This document shows, in pieces, positions 34,492 to 42,507 of a DNA stretch of 64,000 nt. The number at the start of each line of letters is the position of its first letter. Position 1 is the first letter of the stretch. The notes under the pieces were generated by a model. That model was not told the origin of the DNA and made no database searches. It saw nothing but the letters and a program-made list of their open reading frames with translations. Source of the DNA: DASVDE01 sp036381235 (GTDB lineage: Bacteria; Actinomycetota; Thermoleophilia; Solirubrobacterales; 70-9); contig DASVDE010000012.1 of the NCBI GenBank assembly GCA_036381235.1, positions 28,330-92,329 of the forward strand, given 5' to 3'. A program made the position numbers and the translations under genes.

Positions 34492-36861
34492 TCACCCGGT
34501 CACCAGCCTGAAACTGCGCTGCACCGGCTTTGGCTCCCAAACGCCGAGTGCGTTGACCCCCTTGACCTTGAACACGTGCCTCCCCTGCGGCAGCGGCTTC
34601 AGGCGGCTCGGCGAGCCGCAGGAACGCCAGCGGTTCCTGTCGAGCTTGCAGATGAAGCTGGTTCCCTCCTGCCCGGTCGAGTCCGTGAAGCGAAATACCG
34701 GCCTGCGTGCCCGCGTCTTACCCGCTGGCGCGAAGGTGATCCGCGTGTGCGGTGTGACGTGGAAGGCTCCCGCCCCGCCGCCACTGCCCTTTTTAGTGCC
34801 GGTGCTAGTCCCACCCGAGCCTCCACTCGCACCCGAATCGCCACCACCCGTACCGGGATCGGGGTCCGGTGGAGGCGGGGGCGGCGGAGGCGGTGTGGCG
34901 TCCTGCTGGGTGTAGGAGACGGCCGCCGAGCACGGAGAGGTATCGCCGTTGGAATCCGTGGCTGTGGCCCGGAAGCTCGTCGTCGAGCCCGACGCCACGC
35001 TGACAAGAATGCCGCTTCCACCCAGCTGCGCAGCGGTGCCGGTGGCGAGCGGGACGCCGGAGCAGTTCGAGGTGGTGTAGATCTTGATCGAGGTGTTGGG
35101 GTCTGACTGGCCTTTGATCGCGGGGGTCGTCGACTCGCCGGGGGAAGCGGGGTCGGTGCTCAGCTGGGAGGGCGTCGGGGGCCCCACCGGGGCTGCGTTG
35201 CCGACCGAGACCAGGAGCGTGCCGCTGGCAAAGCGGTCGTAGATGTCCGCCTCGGCATCGAGATCGTCGACGGCCAGCCTCTCGTCGGTGACGAAGAAGA
35301 CGTGGGATCCGTCCCCCGCGACGCCCCCGAGGGGTAGGCCGGGAGAAAAGGCTCCGTTTCCACCGAGCGGGCCGGTCGACACCAGCGTCGTCGTGCCCGC
35401 CGCCGCGTCGTAGATGTCTGGGCTTGAGTCGATGTCTTGGGAGACCAATTTCTCAGCCGTGATGAAGAGAACGTGCGAGCCGTCGTTCGATGCCCCGGCG
35501 AAGCTGGCGTCTTCATTGCCGTTGCCGCCGGCGGGGCCGGTCGAGAGCAGGGTCGTGACGCCGCCGCTGCGCTCGTAGACGTCCTGGGAGCCGTCGGTGT
35601 CGGCGACGACCAGGGACTCGGAGGTGCTGAACATCACCGCAGCGCCGGAGCCGTCCGGCGAGACCCATCTGAACGACGCCGGGGTGCCGTCGCTGCCGCC
35701 GGCGGGGCCGGTCGAGACGAGGGCTGTAACTCCGCCGCTGCGCTCGTAGACGTCCTTGGAGCTGTCGGTGTCGGCGACGACCAGGCTCTCGCTGGTTTCG
35801 AAATAGACCGAGCCGCCGTTGGAGGACGTGCCGGAGAAGGTCGCGGCCTGCGCCCCGTTCCCTCCGGTGGGCCCGGTCGAGACCAGGGTCGCGACGCCGG
35901 CGGACCAGTCGTATACGTCCTGGGAGCTGTCGGTGTCCCCCACCACGAGCCGCTCGCCCGTCTCGAAGAGGATGTGCTGGCCGTCGCCCGAGGCGTCACC
36001 GTAGGCCGGGCTGCAGTCGAGGCCGATCGGGCAGACGCCGCTCGTGGAGACGAGCGCGGTCGTGCCGCTCGTCAGATCGCGCTGATAGATGTCGGACAGG
36101 TTGTCGGTGTCGGCGGCAACGAGGCTCTCGTTGGTCGTGAACAGCGCCTTGGTGGCGGTGGGCGCGTCGCGAAACACCGCCGGGAAGGCGCCGTTGCCGC
36201 AACCGGGAGCACAACTGGAATCCCCGGCGGAGACCAGCGAGGTCGTGTTTGCCACGAGATCGCGCACATAGACGTCGAGGGAGTCGTCGCCGTCGGAGGG
36301 CGCGAGGCGCTCGGAGCTGACGAAGAAGACGGCGGTTCCGTCGGCGACGACGCCGCCGGGAACGACGTTGGCGTCGCTGGCGCCGTTGCCGCAACCGGGA
36401 GCACAACCGGAATCCCCGGCGGAGACCAGCGAGGTCGTGTTGGCGCCGAGGTCGCGCACATAGACGTCGACGCTGTGGTCGGTGTCGGCAGCGACCAGCG
36501 ACTCGGCGGTCGAGAAGGCCGCTTTCGCCCCATCGCCGGAAGCGCCGTCGTACAGAGCCGAGAGGGCGTCGTTGCCGCCGGTCGGGCCGGTCGAGATCTC
36601 ACGGGTGACGTACTGGCCGAGCGTTCCGTCGTAGAAGCGCGCGAAAACGTCGGTGCGATTGTCAGTGTCGCCGACGACGAGCTGCTCGGTCGTGGTGAAG
36701 AAGGCGATGCTGCCGTCGCCGGAAGCCCCGGCGAAGCCGGCCGGCGTCGCACCGGCCGATGGAGCGGCCAGCGCGGCGAGTGCGAGAGCCCCGATGACGA
36801 GGCTCGCAGTACGGGCGATTGCCGTGCGCAAAGAGAGAGTTGTCGGCGGGTATGCCGGCAT
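34492..36861 (-). CDS. Secreted nine-repeat beta-propeller-like protein in the pilus operon (PilY1-position candidate)
   Basis: 789 residues from ATG 36861, which gives a good signal peptide (TASLVIGALALAALAAPSAGA). Residues 40-590 contain nine repeats of about 55-64 residues, each with a core like SESLVVADTDSSQDVYER followed by TTLVSTGPAGGNG; this DxDxSxD loop recalls calcium sites, and the repeat spacing suits propeller blades. A proline stretch, a Ser/Gly-rich linker and a C-terminal domain with one CKLDRN..RSCGSP cysteine pair follow. It sits between pseudopilins and the major pilin, as PilY1 does. No vWA domain is present, so this is an analogue at most. Confidence 0.75.
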   Translation of the reverse strand: MPAYPPTTLSLRTAIARTASLVIGALALAALAAPSAGATPAGFAGASGDGSIAFFTTTEQLVVGDTDNRTDVFARFYDGTLGQYVTREISTGPTGGNDALSALYDGASGDGAKAAFSTAESLVAADTDHSVDVYVRDLGANTTSLVSAGDSGCAPGCGNGASDANVVPGGVVADGTAVFFVSSERLAPSDGDDSLDVYVRDLVANTTSLVSAGDSSCAPGCGNGAFPAVFRDAPTATKALFTTNESLVAADTDNLSDIYQRDLTSGTTALVSTSGVCPIGLDCSPAYGDASGDGQHILFETGERLVVGDTDSSQDVYDWSAGVATLVSTGPTGGNGAQAATFSGTSSNGGSVYFETSESLVVADTDSSKDVYERSGGVTALVSTGPAGGSDGTPASFRWVSPDGSGAAVMFSTSESLVVADTDGSQDVYERSGGVTTLLSTGPAGGNGNEDASFAGASNDGSHVLFITAEKLVSQDIDSSPDIYDAAAGTTTLVSTGPLGGNGAFSPGLPLGGVAGDGSHVFFVTDERLAVDDLDAEADIYDRFASGTLLVSVGNAAPVGPPTPSQLSTDPASPGESTTPAIKGQSDPNTSIKIYTTSNCSGVPLATGTAAQLGGSGILVSVASGSTTSFRATATDSNGDTSPCSAAVSYTQQDATPPPPPPPPPDPDPGTGGGDSGASGGSGGTSTGTKKGSGGGAGAFHVTPHTRITFAPAGKTRARRPVFRFTDSTGQEGTSFICKLDRNRWRSCGSPSRLKPLPQGRHVFKVKGVNALGVWEPKPVQRSFRLVTG
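36191..36442. repeat. Near-identical repeat pair within the propeller-like gene
   Basis: Sixty bases beginning at 36191 recur at 36383 with one or two differences (both start CCGTTGCCGCAACCGGGAGC), 192 bp apart, i.e. 64 codons. They encode two adjacent repeats that share GCAPGCGNG. The other repeats in the gene are diverged, so this is a recent tandem blade duplication. Confidence 0.8.
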
Positions 36862-36924
36862 CGGGTTAGGTATCGGCGAAATTGGAATATCGCTTAGCGA
36901 TGGCCCAAGCCTGGCCGAACGAGC

Positions 36925-36952
36925 GAGGGGCGAGCCAGATGGCCCGCCCCTC
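36925..36952 (-). terminator. Hairpin downstream of pilA
   Basis: GAGGGGCG (36925) pairs with CGCCCCTC (36945), with an inner GCC-AGAT-GGC tip and one mismatch. It lies 50 bp past the pilA stop, before the propeller-like gene. It could end most pilin transcripts while letting some continue, matching high pilin demand. Confidence 0.6.
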
Positions 36953-37001
36953 GACAACGTTCACGCTTGGCTTGTTCATGCCAATGCGCTGCGGTCAGAC
37001 G

Positions 37002-37463
37002 TTAGTCCCAGAAACCGCTGGTCGGACAACCGCCTTCGCCGTCGACATCACACTCAAACGTGAGCACGCCGGCAACGTTTTTGATCCTGAACAGCTGACC
37101 CGCCGTGTCCGAGGCGACCTGGAGCTCGTAGGAGTTCTGGGTAGCGGCGGTCGGGAACGTGATCTGCGCCGCAGAGCTCGTCAACGTCGGCTCGATGGCG
37201 ATCAGCACGCTGATGTCATCGCAGGAAGCGTAGGAGCCGTTGTCGGTGAAGCAGGTCTCCATAGCAACCTGTGCGGAGTGAGCGGTCTCCTTGGCCTTCG
37301 CGTCGCCGGCCTTGTCCTTCTGGTTGAAGAACGCAGGCAGCGCGATCGCGGCCAGGATCCCGAGGATGAGCATGACGACGAGCAGCTCGATCAGCGTGAA
37401 GCCGGCCTCGCTGTCGCCATTGAGCCGGGCACCAACCTTGGCCCGGAGATTCTGGAGAAACAT
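37002..37463 (-). CDS. pilA: Major type IV pilin
   Basis: 153 residues. A 20-residue basic leader ends at G, then FTLIELLVVMLILGILAAIA, the conserved type IVa helix with Glu+5; cleavage is by the PilD at 31.7 kb. The globular domain holds four cysteines in two pairs (CFTDNGSYASC and CDVDGEGGC near the C-terminus), so two disulphides are possible. Ribosome site AGGAGGT lies 9 nt before the ATG within a small GACC/GGTC hairpin. The 5' leader contains a predicted cyclic-di-GMP riboswitch, so pilin synthesis should respond to that messenger. Confidence 0.95.
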   Translation of the reverse strand: MFLQNLRAKVGARLNGDSEAGFTLIELLVVMLILGILAAIALPAFFNQKDKAGDAKAKETAHSAQVAMETCFTDNGSYASCDDISVLIAIEPTLTSSAAQITFPTAATQNSYELQVASDTAGQLFRIKNVAGVLTFECDVDGEGGCPTSGFWD

Positions 37464-37533
37464 TAGAGACCTCCTATGGTCCTAATCGTTTGCGCCAGAG
37501 CCCCGTCGCTTGCAGCCACGTGGTGTCCGTTGA

Positions 37534-37618
37534 CCCCGGTGGTAGCCCGGCCGACTCCGAATCGAGTCCCGAAGCTTTGCGCCCCCGCTTCGCAGCGGGT
37601 TTGCCTTTTGCACCGAAG
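37534..37618 (-). promoter_or_regulatory. Cyclic-di-GMP-I (GEMM-I) riboswitch in the pilA leader
   Basis: Reading the minus strand: P1 5' strand CUUCGGU (37618-37612), GGCAAACC (37605-37598), a hairpin CCCGCU-GCGA-AGCGGG with a GNRA loop, CGCAAAGC (37581-37574), a second hairpin GACUC-GAUUCG-GAGUC, then CCGGGCUACC (3' end of binding core at 37541) and ACCGGGG closing P1. These are the GEMM-I core elements in order, including the positions equivalent to Vc2 G20, A47 and C92. The element ends about 70 nt before the pilA ATG; no clear intrinsic terminator is seen, so control may be translational through the ribosome-site hairpin. Confidence 0.88.
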
Positions 37619-37629
37619 CACTGGCAGAT

Positions 37630-37662
37630 TCATTACCTGCCCTTAATCGACCCTTACTCGAC
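37630..37662 (-). promoter_or_regulatory. pilA promoter with tandem 11-bp direct repeats
   Basis: On the minus strand TAATGA (37635-37630) is a -10 box placing transcription start near 37623, just before the riboswitch. The -35 region is weak but is covered by two adjacent 11-mers, GTCGAGTAAGG and GTCGATTAAGG (37662-37641), differing at one base. That layout suggests an activator-dependent promoter. Confidence 0.5.
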
Positions 37663-37667
37663 GGGCT

Positions 37668-38981
37668 TTAGCCCTTCAGGCCTTGATTCAGGCGAAGCCC
37701 GACTTTTCGCATAGCACCGACAAAAAGTCGCCTCACCGATTCCTCAAAATTACGCAATTTCCCCACACTGTCCATCTCGAGCCAGACGAACGTCCGGCCC
37801 CGCGCGGGACCGGCCCTCTGCGGCGAGCGGCGCAACAGAGCCCAGGTAATGGCGACAGTGGCCGTGAGAGTCACCGCAAGGTAGGCGGCGTTGAACGCGT
37901 ACACGTCGGTGAGGCTCTGCGACCAGCGCCAGAAGAGGAGCGCAAAGCCGGCGCCCAAGAGCCCACGCACCGGTAAGCCCTTCGCCGCGAAGGCATCCCA
38001 CCCGAGCAGTGCGAGCAAAAACGGCAGGTGGTAATAGAGGTTGTCGACCGGGTCGAGCACGCAGCGCAGCAGAGCCAGAAGCGCCAGCAGACCCATCGCG
38101 TCCGCACCGTCGAGCCGAAAGCGTTGCCGACACGCTGCGAGCGCGAGAGGAAGGCCGATCGCCAACAGGACGATCAGGGGATGCGAGAGAGAGCCGACCA
38201 GTGGCGGGGCCTCGTGAACGCGCGCGGTCAGACGCATCGAGTCGACCGTGTAGTGCTCGGTCACTACGCCGGCAGCCGGATACCAGACACTCCATGGAGT
38301 GACGACCCGGCCGGTCGAGGCGGCGTTGTCGTGGACCTCTTTGAATGCGTCCGGAGCCGCCAAAAACCCCGGCAAGACGAGGAGAAAGGCCACCACTGCC
38401 GCGACCAGGCCGGCCTGCACGCGGCGCGCCGGCAACGCCATCAGCACCGGCAGGATGGCAATCACCGCCCACTGCTTGGAGGCAACCGCGAGCCCGAGTA
38501 GAACCGCAGCTCGCCATCGGCGTCCCTCGGCCGCGCTTGCAACCGCGGCCACGGCCAGCGCGGCGGTCAGGATCTCTTCGGGGTGGCCCATCCGCAGCGC
38601 CTCGAAGGTGAGGGGGTTGACGAGGCAGAGTCCGGCGATCAGCGCCTGCGTGAAATTCGAAGCGCCGCGACGGCGGGCGAAGCCGGCCAGGTAGAGCCCG
38701 AGAAGCCCTGCCGCAAGGAGGCAGGGCAGCGACGCCCATCTGTATTCCGCCAGCTCGCCGGACCCCGCCAAGGCCGCGAACGGCGCCTGCACCAGCGTCG
38801 AGAATGGGCCCATCATCGCCGGGATGGAGAAGTAGGTGGAGATCTGCCCGTGCGCCAGAGCATGGACAGCCGGTCCGGCATCCGCCGGGTAGTCGCCGGT
38901 GGACGCGTTGGAAAACGCGATCCAAACGCTGACGACGCCGACAAGTCCAAACGGCAGGCAGCGCTTGAGGAGATTCCCCAT
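37668..38981 (-). CDS. GT87/DUF2029-type polyprenol-phosphate-dependent membrane glycosyltransferase
   Basis: 437 residues with about ten membrane helices. After the first helix, NASTGDYPADAGPAVHALAH supplies the loop aspartates expected of GT-C enzymes; later ASKQWAVIAILPVLMALPAR and LDPVDNLYYHLPFLLALLGW are typical of mannosyltransferase-like DUF2029 proteins. It would transfer a sugar from a lipid carrier on the outer face, for example onto glycolipid, glycan or pilin. The last 40 codons run through a hairpin at 37700-37730. Lying upstream of pilA on the same strand, it could glycosylate pilin, but this is only a guess. Confidence 0.75.
   Translation of the reverse strand: MGNLLKRCLPFGLVGVVSVWIAFSNASTGDYPADAGPAVHALAHGQISTYFSIPAMMGPFSTLVQAPFAALAGSGELAEYRWASLPCLLAAGLLGLYLAGFARRRGASNFTQALIAGLCLVNPLTFEALRMGHPEEILTAALAVAAVASAAEGRRWRAAVLLGLAVASKQWAVIAILPVLMALPARRVQAGLVAAVVAFLLVLPGFLAAPDAFKEVHDNAASTGRVVTPWSVWYPAAGVVTEHYTVDSMRLTARVHEAPPLVGSLSHPLIVLLAIGLPLALAACRQRFRLDGADAMGLLALLALLRCVLDPVDNLYYHLPFLLALLGWDAFAAKGLPVRGLLGAGFALLFWRWSQSLTDVYAFNAAYLAVTLTATVAITWALLRRSPQRAGPARGRTFVWLEMDSVGKLRNFEESVRRLFVGAMRKVGLRLNQGLKG
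37700..37730. repeat. Hairpin repeat, degenerate copy inside the GT87 gene end
   Basis: CGACTTTT (37700-37707) and AAAAGTCG (37723-37730) pair around a tip that on the minus strand reads GTGCTATGCG, like the tip of the copy at 61711-61755 (GCGCTATGCG). It lies within the last codons of the GT87 gene, 30 bp before its stop. Membership of the family is tentative. Confidence 0.4.
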
Positions 38982-39005
38982 GGAGCAGCTATCGACCGGC
39001 AGCTC

Positions 39006-39022
39006 TCGAGGTTGAGCCTCGA
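39006..39022. promoter_or_regulatory. 6-5-6 palindrome between the GT87 gene and the divergent membrane protein
   Basis: TCGAGG-TTGAG-CCTCGA is a perfect inverted repeat 25 bp from the GT87 start and 43 bp from the other start. An ATCTAGAT palindrome follows at 39022-39029. It is the third 6-5-6 palindrome in divergent or promoter DNA of this window. Confidence 0.4.
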
Positions 39023-39064
39023 ATCTAGATTTTCCGGCCGAAGCCCTCGGGAGAGTGAGCGCCG

Positions 39065-41083
39065 ATGGCCTCTATCGAGACGGAACCGATCGCCCCCGAC
39101 GCCGGAATAACGCAAAAAACGGGACGGCTCGGCGCCACGCTCGCCTCCACTCCCTTCCTCGGTGCGGTCGTAGCGATCCTGACCTGGCCGATCGTCTGGC
39201 CAGGCCCGACGGCAGGTCTCGATGCCTCGTGGGCCGCCGGGCTCTATATGGCCCATGGCGCCGGGCTTCAGTTCGGGACCGAGTTCGTCTTCACGTACGG
39301 GCCGCTGGGATTCCTGCAGGTGCCGGTGCTCTACGACGAGCACCTGTGGCTGCTCGCTTCCGTCTACCGCGGCTTCGCCCACGTGGCGCTCGCCATCTCG
39401 CTGGTGTGGGTGGCGCGTCGCGCATTTCCGCCCGCCGTCGCGGTCCTCGTCTGCTATGCGCTCCTGGTCATCGGCTACCTGGAGGGCGCGATGGTCCTCG
39501 TCGCCTTCATCTGGTGCTTCGTCGCGCTCGGCAATTGCCCCCCGCGATCGGTCGCCCCGCTAATCGCCCTGGGAGGTGGCCTCATCGCGGCCGTGGAGCT
39601 GCTGGGCAAACTCAACTTCGGCATCGCCATCTTCGTCCTCTGCTCCTTGGCGGTGCTAGGAATGCCCGGGTGGCGGCGCAACGTGCCGCTGTTCGCCGGC
39701 ACCGCCGGCATCAGCCTGGTCGGCCTCTGGCTGATTGCCGGCCAGGGGCTGGGAAGCGTCCCCGAGTTCGCATCGAACGCACTTCAGGTGCTCTCCGGCT
39801 ACTCACACGCGATGAGCGTGAACGTCAGCGACGTGGACTGGGAAAGGCCGTTTGCGGTGGGCGCCATGGCCCTTCTTCTGGCCGCGGCGCTGGGGGCGAC
39901 TTTGCACGACCCACTCCCGCGCAGAATCGCCTCGATCGCGATCGTCGCCCTCTTCTCGTTCTTCCTCTTCAAGCAGAGCTTCGTGCGTCAGGGGCTGGGC
40001 AACGGCTCCGATTTCTTCCCGATGATGCTGGGAGCGGCGATCGCCGTCGCATCGAGGCTGCCGGCTTCTGTGCCGAGACTTCCGCCGCGAACGCCGGCCC
40101 TGGCGCTGACCCTACCCTTGGCGGCGCTGACGATCGCAGCGCTGCCAAGCCCATCGCTCTGGGAGTCGCTCAAGCCCGAGCACCACATCGATTACCTGCG
40201 CCAGGACCTCCATGCCCTGCTCAGCGGAAGCGAGCGACGTCGACTGGTGGCGGATGGCCGCCAGAGCATGCAGTCCGTCTATCGTCTCGATCGTCGCTCC
40301 CTGGCCCTCCTCGGCGACCGTCCCACAGACGTGTCCCCGTGGGAGATCGGCGCCGCTTGGGCGTATCGGTTGAACTGGCACCCCCTGCCGGTCATCCAGG
40401 GCTACCAGGCCTACACCCCGGCATTGGACCAGCTCAACGCCGACGCCCTGAGTGGCACCAATGCACCGGAGGCGATCCTGCGCCAGAACACCAATGCGTT
40501 CGCCAGGACACTCGGCGAGTCGGCCGACCGCCGCTACCCGGCGTGGGACCCACCCGCCACGGCAACGGCGATGCTCTGCCATTACCGAGCCACTCGCACA
40601 ACGGAGCGCTGGCAGGTCCTGGAGCGGACTCGCAACCGCTGCGGATCGCCGCGGCTGATTCGAACCGTTCGTTCCCAAACGGGTGCGCAAATCGCGATCC
40701 CGCCCCCGCCGAGACCCGAGGACGTCGTCATCGCTCGGATCGACGGCGTCGGGGTCGAAGGCTGGGAGACCCTGCGCTCCACTCTCTACCGAGCCCGACA
40801 GCGGACGATCACAGTCGACGGATCAAGAACCTGGCGCCTGGTTCCGGACACAGCCGAGGACGGCCTGATCATGCGAGCGCCGGCGGCCGTCGACTTCCCC
40901 GAGCCCTTCCGGCTGGCACCCAACGCCCACACCGTCTCCGTTCAGATCGCCGGCCTCTCGCCTCGGGACATCGAGGTGCAGTTCTTCGCGCAAAGCGCCC
41001 CGCCGACCACGAACTGTTGCGGGGAGTCGGGGATGTGGTCTCCAGACTCATGTGACCCTGGTGCTTGCCGGTCGGCCGATTGA
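39065..41083 (+). CDS. Large polytopic membrane protein, GT-C or polymerase-like
   Basis: 672 residues. Residues 20-310 hold roughly ten membrane helices, with an early loop GLDASWAAGLYMAHGAGLQF containing an acidic residue after the first helix, as in GT-C glycosyltransferases. The remaining half is soluble and extracytoplasmic (residues 340-670). It is plus-strand and divergent from the GT87 gene, and its 3' end overlaps the convergent ABC permease by 36 bp. A long frame in +1 across the same DNA is a GC-rich shadow; this frame was chosen because only it gives membrane helices. Function unknown; cell-envelope glycan work is likely. Confidence 0.7.
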   Translation: MASIETEPIAPDAGITQKTGRLGATLASTPFLGAVVAILTWPIVWPGPTAGLDASWAAGLYMAHGAGLQFGTEFVFTYGPLGFLQVPVLYDEHLWLLASVYRGFAHVALAISLVWVARRAFPPAVAVLVCYALLVIGYLEGAMVLVAFIWCFVALGNCPPRSVAPLIALGGGLIAAVELLGKLNFGIAIFVLCSLAVLGMPGWRRNVPLFAGTAGISLVGLWLIAGQGLGSVPEFASNALQVLSGYSHAMSVNVSDVDWERPFAVGAMALLLAAALGATLHDPLPRRIASIAIVALFSFFLFKQSFVRQGLGNGSDFFPMMLGAAIAVASRLPASVPRLPPRTPALALTLPLAALTIAALPSPSLWESLKPEHHIDYLRQDLHALLSGSERRRLVADGRQSMQSVYRLDRRSLALLGDRPTDVSPWEIGAAWAYRLNWHPLPVIQGYQAYTPALDQLNADALSGTNAPEAILRQNTNAFARTLGESADRRYPAWDPPATATAMLCHYRATRTTERWQVLERTRNRCGSPRLIRTVRSQTGAQIAIPPPPRPEDVVIARIDGVGVEGWETLRSTLYRARQRTITVDGSRTWRLVPDTAEDGLIMRAPAAVDFPEPFRLAPNAHTVSVQIAGLSPRDIEVQFFAQSAPPTTNCCGESGMWSPDSCDPGACRSAD

Positions 41084-41812
41084 GCGAGTCAGGACCAGGA
41101 TTACGACGGCAAGGGCGGCGAGAGCCCAGCCGACGGCGATAAGCAGCTCGAAACCCGCGTGGAAAGCTGGCGCGAACGAGGCGTCGACGAGGACGCGGCC
41201 GGCCCCGTAACCCGGCAAAAGGGTGGCCCAGCCGTCTGGCGTGCCATCGCCGAACATCGGGGTCTGGGCTATGCCCAAGTCGATCATCGGCAAGAAGAGC
41301 ATGAAATAGGTTCCGCCCAGCTGACCAAAGAGGACGCCGGCGAGCGCGCCGATCGACCCGTAGGTGAGGCCAATGAGCACATTCGCGCCCATGAACGGCA
41401 GCCATTGTTGCGGAGTGAAGCTGAGCGCCGTGACCAGCAATGAGACGACGACAACGATCGCCGTCATGACGCCAATCATGAGGAGACGAGGCACCACCGC
41501 CTCGACAGGAGAAAACCCTGCGATAACCAGGCGCTGATCTGCGTCACGGGCGGACTGCATGATGAACAGCCCTGAAAGGCCGGCGAGGAAGGCGATCGTA
41601 ATCGCCGCCATCGTCGCCCCGTGGATGTCCTGCATGTTCGAGAGGACCTCGCCTCCTCCGGGAAGCGGCACGACTCGTGGCTGCGGAACCGTCTGAGCGA
41701 TCGATCGGGTGATGAAGAAGAACGGCACCCCCACGAGAAGGATCAGCAGAAGCGGACGCCGCAACATCTCGCGTAGCTCGAGCTGCGTTGCTTGTGAGAT
41801 GCGCGACCTCAA
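41048..41812 (-). CDS. ABC-2 type transporter permease (second)
   Basis: 254 residues from TTG 41812, whose bases overlap the upstream permease stop as TTGA; an ATG at 41767 is an alternative. Six predicted helices; a loop with PQPRVVPLPGGGEVLSNMQD after the first helix is a typical extracytoplasmic domain of ABC-2 permeases. With the other permease and the ATPase it forms one exporter. Substrate unknown; such three-gene sets export drugs, lipids or peptides. Confidence 0.8.
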   Translation of the reverse strand: MRSRISQATQLELREMLRRPLLLILLVGVPFFFITRSIAQTVPQPRVVPLPGGGEVLSNMQDIHGATMAAITIAFLAGLSGLFIMQSARDADQRLVIAGFSPVEAVVPRLLMIGVMTAIVVVVSLLVTALSFTPQQWLPFMGANVLIGLTYGSIGALAGVLFGQLGGTYFMLFLPMIDLGIAQTPMFGDGTPDGWATLLPGYGAGRVLVDASFAPAFHAGFELLIAVGWALAALAVVILVLTRSIGRPASTRVT

Positions 41813-42507
41813 AGGCGACTCCGCGCCGATGCGACAAAGACACTCAGGGCAACGAGGAGGGCACCGAGGGTCCAGGCGGCCAGCTCGATCCATTCACCCG
41901 CCGACGACCCCCCGCCGATGCCGGCGGCGATCAGGACATCGGCAGCGCTGCGGCTAATGCTGAGTGGGGAGCCGCCGCCCTCAGTCATCCCTGGGCCTGA
42001 GAAGACGTCGAGGATGAAGACGAACGCGACCAGCAACGAGCCCTCGAGCGGCGATGCGACCAGGGCTCCGACGACGGTTCCGACGGCGAGGTAGATGATC
42101 GAGAAGCCGAGAACCGCCGCCGCCGCGTGCCATGGGTGCACGATCCCGGTCTTCGCCGCTAACGCCGTGAGCGCCACGGCGCCGGCGAGGACGGCGAGGA
42201 GGAGCGACGCGCCGATTCGAGTCAGCGCCATCCGCGTAACTCCGAAGCCGGATAGCACGAGCCGGCGATCGGCGCCGCGACTCGACGCCGCCTGGAAGTA
42301 GCCGAGCGACCCGGCGATGAAGGCCGCCGACCACCCGGCCCCGAGTGCGCTTGCCGCATCACCGAGGAGCGAGCCACCAAGGGCATCCGCGAACTCGCCA
42401 AGGACACTTGCGGCCAAGACGACGAATATCGCCGGCAAGACGATCAGGAGCGTCAGGGTCAGTGGAGCTCGCAAATGCTCTCGGGCGAAAAGCAGGGTTG
42501 GCGTCAT
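41809..42507 (-). CDS. ABC-2 type transporter permease (first)
   Basis: 232 residues, six hydrophobic segments beginning LTLTLLIVLPAIFVVLAASV. GADRRLVLSGFGVTRMAL resembles the cytoplasmic coupling helix, matched in the partner by DADQRLVIAGFSPVEAVV, so the two permeases are paralogues forming a heterodimer. It overlaps the ATPase gene by 4 bp and the second permease by 4 bp. Confidence 0.82.
   Translation of the reverse strand: MTPTLLFAREHLRAPLTLTLLIVLPAIFVVLAASVLGEFADALGGSLLGDAASALGAGWSAAFIAGSLGYFQAASSRGADRRLVLSGFGVTRMALTRIGASLLLAVLAGAVALTALAAKTGIVHPWHAAAAVLGFSIIYLAVGTVVGALVASPLEGSLLVAFVFILDVFSGPGMTEGGGSPLSISRSAADVLIAAGIGGGSSAGEWIELAAWTLGALLVALSVFVASARSRL

Noticed and set aside
37621..37667. 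Sigma54-type promoter for pilA
   Set aside because: A GGCAG-containing segment is present, but the GG/GC spacing of a -24/-12 promoter is not, and actinobacteria generally lack sigma54.
39055..41055. 666-residue frame alternative to the membrane protein at 39065
   Set aside because: Arg/Pro/Gly-rich with no membrane helices or domains; the overlapping frame has a regular membrane-protein pattern.
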